Under the pieces are notes generated by a model. The model was not told the origin of the DNA. It made no database searches and was given only the letters and a program-made list of their open reading frames with translations. The translations under genes and the position numbers were made by a program. Shown here piece after piece: positions 6,030 through 6,326 of a stretch of DNA of 6,326 nt (the first letter of the stretch is position 1; each line of letters starts with the position of its first letter). The stretch comes from Planctomycetota bacterium (GTDB lineage: Bacteria; Planctomycetota; Planctomycetia; Pirellulales; Thermoguttaceae): positions 1-6,326 of the forward strand of contig JAMOAF010000820.1 in NCBI GenBank assembly GCA_023621895.1, in the 5' to 3' direction.

Positions 6030-6204
6030 TAAATGAGCTTGCGTGATTCCGGGAGGAATTCATCAGAGCGTGATCGCCGCGTGGGCTTGCTCCGCGCGGC
6101 GCGCCTGCGCTGCGGCATAGCCCGTACGTAACGCAGCGCGGGGCAAGCCCACGCGGCTATCTGAACAGCAGCCGCTTTTTCCACGAATCACGCAGGTCGA
6201 TTTA
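6030..6204. repeat. Long nested inverted repeat, MITE-like or large intergenic hairpin
   Basis: The core arms are 6073-6097 and 6136-6160: 25 bp with one mismatch and one G-T wobble, around a 38-nt middle that itself contains a further GCGCTGCG / CGCAGCGC pairing option. An outer pair lies further out: TGCGTGATTC (6040-6049) with GAATCACGCA (6185-6194), perfect over 10 bp, and TAAAT (6030-6034) with ATTTA (6200-6204). The whole can fold into one 175-bp structure. Terminal inverted repeats without any coding capacity fit a non-autonomous mobile element; no clear target-site duplication is visible. It could also act as a bidirectional transcription barrier, since it lies between a minus-strand gene end and the upstream region of the next minus-strand gene. 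Confidence 0.75.
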
Positions 6205-6326
6205 GACCAGCGCGCTGATGCCCGCTGACTCGGGAGACTCCTGCAAAGCGGCCACCTTCTCAAGCCAGGCCAATCGGCGCTTGGCGGTCTCCAGAAGCGC
6301 TGCGGCTTCCGTGCTGTTTTCGCGCC
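6202..6326 (-). CDS. Partial CDS, C-terminal 40 residues of an unidentified protein
   Basis: The frame enters from the right edge of the window and ends at TAA (6202-6204), with no start inside. The tail reads as a charged, probably helical segment (for example TAKRRLAWLEKVAAL) ending SAGISALV. Most codons have G or C at the third position, as in the other genes here, and the amino acid make-up is that of a real protein, unlike the overlapping Arg/Ser/Cys-rich frame at 6063-6263. The family cannot be named from 40 residues. The stop codon coincides with the outer end of the inverted repeat at 6030-6204, so the repeat may have supplied it. Confidence 0.55.
   Translation of the reverse strand, partial: RENSTEAAALLETAKRRLAWLEKVAALQESPESAGISALV

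Noticed and set aside
5820..6032. 70-codon plus-strand ORF
   Set aside because: No recognisable motif, a Pro/Gly/Arg-rich composition, and it lies over the presumed promoter region of the PurF-like gene.
6063..6263. 66-codon minus-strand ORF
   Set aside because: It runs through the inverted repeat, is rich in Arg, Ser and Cys, and conflicts with the better-looking frame ending at 6202.

Overview
The window is GC-rich bacterial DNA carrying four complete genes, one partial gene and repeat-rich intergenic spacers. The gene families, the weak or absent Shine-Dalgarno sequences at two starts, the G/C-rich third codon positions and the hairpin-bearing intergenic repeats together suggest a planctomycete (Pirellulales-like). 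This is an inference from overall character: there is no rRNA or other lineage marker to confirm it.

Layout: (1) 1-196, a tandem repeat with a period of about 93 bp, each unit carrying a short hairpin. (2) 313-924, minus strand, lexA, the SOS repressor, with a clear sigma70-type promoter at 983-1010 that contains dyad sequences suited to autorepression. (3) 1027-1053, an intrinsic terminator for the next gene. (4) 1130-2281, minus strand, proB, glutamate 5-kinase with a PUA domain. (5) 2282-2688, a divergent spacer holding a likely promoter and a long leader for the following gene. (6) 2689-4284, plus strand, a PurF-type amidophosphoribosyltransferase with an intact glutaminase site. (7) 4269-5726, minus strand, a second, divergent PurF homologue, convergent with the first and overlapping its 3' end by 16 bp. 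(8) 5727-6029, the upstream region of that gene. (9) 6030-6204, a long nested inverted repeat. (10) 6202-6326, minus strand, the C-terminal end of an unidentified protein running out of the window.

The most interesting content is the PurF pair. The plus-strand protein keeps the N-terminal catalytic Cys and the other glutaminase residues, but has a modified PRPP loop and an altered flexible loop. The minus-strand protein has lost the catalytic Cys (Gly in its place) and most other glutaminase residues, yet keeps a near-canonical PRPP loop, flexible loop and all four cysteines expected to bind an Fe-S cluster. I recall similar proteins starting MGG(V/F)FG being annotated simply as amidophosphoribosyltransferase in other phyla, so the family is probably not new, but its function is not established as far as I know. 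The arrangement allows a hypothesis of divided labour or regulation between the two proteins. lexA and proB are ordinary full-length housekeeping or stress genes, apparently each transcribed on its own.
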